Shown here piece by piece: positions 5,844-7,702 of a stretch of DNA of 7,702 bases (the first letter of the stretch is position 1; the number at the start of each line of letters is the position of its first letter). Source of the DNA: Pseudomonadota bacterium (lineage in GTDB: Bacteria > Pseudomonadota > Alphaproteobacteria > Rhizobiales > Devosiaceae); NCBI GenBank assembly GCA_023427545.1, contig JAEZBF010000204.1, positions 1-7,702 on the forward strand. Direction: 5' to 3'. Under the pieces are notes generated by a model that worked only from the letters and a program-made list of their open reading frames with translations, was not told the origin of the DNA and did no database searches. A program made the translations under genes and the position numbers.

Positions 5844-6596
5844 ATGCAAGCTTCAGCCAGGAAACCGGCCAAGACACTTCTGCCGGAGCCCATCCCGTTC
5901 TCCACCCGCGAACCGTTCGTTGGGAACATCTCGGTCGATGAAAATCTCCTCGAGTGCGTGCAGGTCGCGCTCTGGAGCGCCACTCAGGGCAAATCCCACG
6001 GCATATCGGTCAGCGTCGAGAACGGCGACGTGGTCCTCAGCGGCACCGTCGTCAACGAGGCCGAGCGGACCGCCTGCGAACAGGCGGTGAAGGCGATCGA
6101 CGGCGTCAACAGCGTCACGAACGAACTGAACGTGCGGGATCTGTGGGCGGGCGAGATGTTGTTCGCGACCCGCTTCTGCCAGACCCATACCGCCTCGGTG
6201 GTCGCCGGCATCCGTGACGCACTCGCAACGCTCATTGCCCGGGGAGCCAGGCTCGACGGGCTCGAGCCCAACGAGGTCGTCGTGGTCTATCGCAACCGCC
6301 GGCCGGGAACGATCACGGTCGAGGTCGGCGTGCCGGTTGCTGCCATGAGCGGCGGCTCCGGTCCGAACGGCTTCCGCCAGGACCGGCTTCCAGGTGGGTC
6401 TGAGCTTTCCGCTCGAACCACGTCGGCGGGCATCAAGGGCATACTGAGAACCTACGAGCGCCTGCGTCAGCAAGCCCGGGAGCAGGGCGCCCAACCTGCC
6501 GATTGGTTCTGGCACGCGGTCTCAGGCGAGGAGCTGGTCGAAGCGGGGATCGAGGTCCACCTTCCGCTCGTCGCTGAAGCTCGGCGACCTGTTTGA
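5844..6596 (+). CDS. BON-domain protein with GyrI-like (effector-binding) C-terminal region
   Basis: The 250-aa protein starts at ATG 5844 with GGAGG (5831-5835) 8 nt upstream. Residues about 30-97 form a BON domain: a predicted helix, SVSVENGDVVLSGTV (55-69), NEAERTACEQAVKAIDGV (71-88), then VTNELNV (91-97). BON domains bind membranes or ligands and are usually found in exported or envelope proteins, but no signal peptide is seen here. The rest looks like two related alpha/beta modules, about 107-166 (TASVVAGIRDALATL, then TITVEVGVPV) and 188-242 (TTSAGIKGILRTYERL, then EAGIEVHLPL). This resembles the pseudo-twofold SHS2 pair of GyrI-like effector-binding domains, which bind small molecules. 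The GyrI-like call is by pattern only. A FixK box lies upstream, and another overlaps its stop codon. A ligand-responsive role at low oxygen is inference. Confidence 0.75.
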   Translation: MQASARKPAKTLLPEPIPFSTREPFVGNISVDENLLECVQVALWSATQGKSHGISVSVENGDVVLSGTVVNEAERTACEQAVKAIDGVNSVTNELNVRDLWAGEMLFATRFCQTHTASVVAGIRDALATLIARGARLDGLEPNEVVVVYRNRRPGTITVEVGVPVAAMSGGSGPNGFRQDRLPGGSELSARTTSAGIKGILRTYERLRQQAREQGAQPADWFWHAVSGEELVEAGIEVHLPLVAEARRPV

Positions 6597-6606
6597 GCTG
6601 GATCAA
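6593..6606. promoter_or_regulatory. FNR/FixK box upstream of the microprotein-ccoN unit, overlapping a stop codon
   Basis: TTGAGCTGGATCAA matches the consensus at 9 of 10 specified bases. The TGA of the left half-site is the stop codon of the BON-domain gene (6594-6596). With a centre at about 6599.5 a start near 6641 is expected, though the -10 is poor. This is the only FixK box found before ccoN, whose orthologues are classical FNR/FixK targets. Confidence 0.75.
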
Positions 6607-6696
6607 AGACGGAGCGGCGGCATTTGACCACTCTTCCGGCGGTTCCGCCCGGGGGTGTAAGGTGGTGCCGTTGCAGACGGCTGGGAAGGTTGGTCG

Positions 6697-6825
6697 ATGG
6701 CCCGGACACGTGGAATGGACGTTTGGGTGTGGATGTCCATCGTGCTGGGAGCGGCCGCGGTCCTGCCCAGCCTCATTTCTCTGATCGCAGCGCTTTCCGC
6801 AGTCGCCGTCAACGTATTCGGCTGA
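6697..6825 (+). CDS. 42-aa hydrophobic microprotein upstream of ccoN
   Basis: The ATG at 6697 has GGGAAGG (6683-6689) 7 nt upstream and opens a 42-codon frame ending TGA 6823-6825. The product begins MARTRGMDVWVWMSIVLGAA and ends VAVNVFG. A positively charged N-terminus precedes one hydrophobic segment (about residues 9-40), suggesting a single-pass inner-membrane peptide. It would be the first gene of the transcript starting after the FixK box at 6593-6606, with ccoN 114 nt further on. Small subunits such as CcoQ normally lie downstream of ccoO, so this would be an unusual location for one; no homology is claimed. Confidence 0.55.
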   Translation: MARTRGMDVWVWMSIVLGAAAVLPSLISLIAALSAVAVNVFG

Positions 6826-6939
6826 GATGTTCATCCAACTCGCAAACATCTCAAACCGCCCGCCGGCGCTCCAGGTGCACAAAACCGAATCGACGCTGCC
6901 TGCCGTGTTGCCGGTGAGATCGATCCTTCTGAGGCTTGA
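6826..6939. other. Gap between microprotein and ccoN
   Basis: These 114 bases hold no FNR box and no convincing terminator. An ATG at 6827 opens a 40-codon frame that overlaps the start of ccoN, but it lacks a ribosome binding site and any recognisable character. The ribosome binding site of ccoN (GAGG, 6931-6934) is at the right end. Confidence 0.4.
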
Positions 6940-7702
6940 ATGGCGCTGAACCAGAATGTCGCCCGCGGCTCCGCCGTGGCTCGTCTCTCCAGGGGCGAGC
7001 GCTTTACGGGACTGATGATCCTGATCGCGATGGCTGCGGTGGGCCTGCTCATGGCAGCCGCCGGTGGCCCCGACCCTTTCGGCATCCATGGCTGGATCGT
7101 GCTGTTCTTTAGCGGTGCCTTGGCCATCCGCGTGATGTCCCAGTACAACGAACCGGAGCCTGATCCGGAGCGCCTGTCGCGTTACTACGACGACCCCATT
7201 CGGGTCGGTGTGGCGCTCACGATGGTCTGGGCGGTCTTCGGCATGTTCGTCGGGGTCTGGGTTGCCTCCGAACTGGCCTGGCCCCAGCTCAACTTCGCGA
7301 CCGATTGGCTGAGCTTTGGACGCCTGCGCCCCGCCCATACAACCGGGGTCATCTTCGGCTTCGGCGGCAATGCGCTGATCGCCACTTCGTTTCACGTCGT
7401 GCAGCGCACCTCGCGGACGCGCCTCGCCGGCCAGATCAGTCCCTGGTTCGTACTCCTGGGCTTCAACCTGTTCTGCGTGATTGCCGTCACGGGCTACTTC
7501 ATGGGTGTCACCCAGTCCAAGGAATATGCCGAGGCCGAGTGGTACGCCGACATCTGGCTCGTCGTGGTCTGGGTCACGTATTTCATCCTCTTTCTCCGCA
7601 CCCTCGCCCGGCGGAAAGAGCCGCATATCTACGTCGCGAACTGGTACTACATGGCCTTCATCGTAGTCGTTGCGATCCTCCACATCGTCAACAACCTGGC
7701 GG
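6940..7702 (+). CDS. ccoN: cbb3-type cytochrome c oxidase subunit I, N-terminal part (runs off the window)
   Basis: The first 254 residues of CcoN, the catalytic haem-copper subunit of the high-affinity cbb3 oxidase in the inner membrane, are visible. The start ATG 6940 has GAGG (6931-6934) 5 nt upstream. The diagnostic stretch LRPAHTTGVIFGFGGNALIA (129-148) followed by SFHVVQRTSR contains His133, expected to be a ligand of the low-spin haem b. Membrane helices are clear at about 23-41, 50-66, 88-110, 134-152, 168-189, 205-221 and 235 onwards. ILHIVNNLA at the edge is also typical of the family. The long N-terminus, with two helices before the SRYYDDPIRVG segment, is like other long CcoN forms. 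The copper-B and high-spin haem histidines lie beyond the window. ccoO, ccoQ and ccoP are expected next. Confidence 0.95.
   Translation, partial: MALNQNVARGSAVARLSRGERFTGLMILIAMAAVGLLMAAAGGPDPFGIHGWIVLFFSGALAIRVMSQYNEPEPDPERLSRYYDDPIRVGVALTMVWAVFGMFVGVWVASELAWPQLNFATDWLSFGRLRPAHTTGVIFGFGGNALIATSFHVVQRTSRTRLAGQISPWFVLLGFNLFCVIAVTGYFMGVTQSKEYAEAEWYADIWLVVVWVTYFILFLRTLARRKEPHIYVANWYYMAFIVVVAILHIVNNLA

Noticed and set aside
6827..6949. 40-codon frame between the microprotein and ccoN
   Set aside because: It has no ribosome binding site, is not hydrophobic or otherwise distinctive, and overlaps the ccoN start.
6433..7683. Minus-strand open frame of 416 codons
   Set aside because: It runs opposite ccoN, the microprotein and the end of the BON-domain gene, is rich in Asp, Gly, His and Arg, and is explained as an antisense shadow of membrane-protein codons.
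1..7702. CRISPR array, tRNA/rRNA genes, insertion sequences or phage genes
   Set aside because: No regularly spaced repeats, cloverleaf-like sequence, transposase motif or terminal inverted repeats were seen; the only recurring short motif is the FixK box.

Overview
The window looks like a piece of a high-GC alphaproteobacterial chromosome carrying part of a low-oxygen (FixLJ/FixK type) regulatory and respiratory island. The evidence is the C-terminus of a FixJ-type response regulator at the left edge, a cysteine-motif-free FNR/CRP-family regulator of FixK type, the first half of ccoN (cbb3 terminal oxidase subunit I) at the right edge, and five separate 14-bp FNR/FixK boxes (TTGA-N6-TCAA, or one mismatch from it) in front of most transcription units. 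The genus cannot be fixed from sequence alone.

Layout, left to right. Positions 1-143 hold the end of fixJ. A 303-bp gap follows with a FixK box (242-255) and a possible -10. Next come three plus-strand genes that may form one unit: a 120-aa degenerate receiver protein (447-809, a candidate FixT-like feedback protein), fixK (890-1549) and a heavy-metal P-type ATPase lacking an N-terminal metal-binding domain (1565-3406). A perfect 11-bp hairpin (3415-3442) separates the ATPase from a convergent minus-strand pair: a 29-aa single-pass membrane microprotein (3939-3850) with a near-ideal ribosome binding site, and a conserved-looking 123-aa hypothetical protein (3829-3458).

A FixK box at 3994-4007 sits between this minus-strand pair and a divergent plus-strand gene for a membrane-anchored protein resembling the DUF6544/DUF6920 group (4068-4895). 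Then come a box overlapping that gene's stop codon (4892-4905), a short-chain dehydrogenase (4984-5739), another box (5775-5788), a BON-domain protein with a GyrI-like C-terminal part (5844-6596), a box overlapping its stop codon (6593-6606), a 42-aa hydrophobic microprotein (6697-6825), and ccoN running off the right edge (6940-7702).

Working model (inference): FixJ activates fixK under low oxygen. FixK acts through the five boxes to turn on the cbb3 oxidase and a set of accessory genes (SDR, BON/GyrI-like protein, membrane-anchored DUF protein, two microproteins, hypothetical protein). The degenerate receiver, encoded behind its own FixK box between fixJ and fixK, could close a negative feedback loop on the sensor kinase. 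At several boxes the distance to a plausible -10 or start fits activation from about -41.5. The least described parts are the degenerate receiver with its poly-C tract, the two microproteins, the 123-aa hypothetical protein, the BON/GyrI-like fusion and the unusual P-type ATPase.
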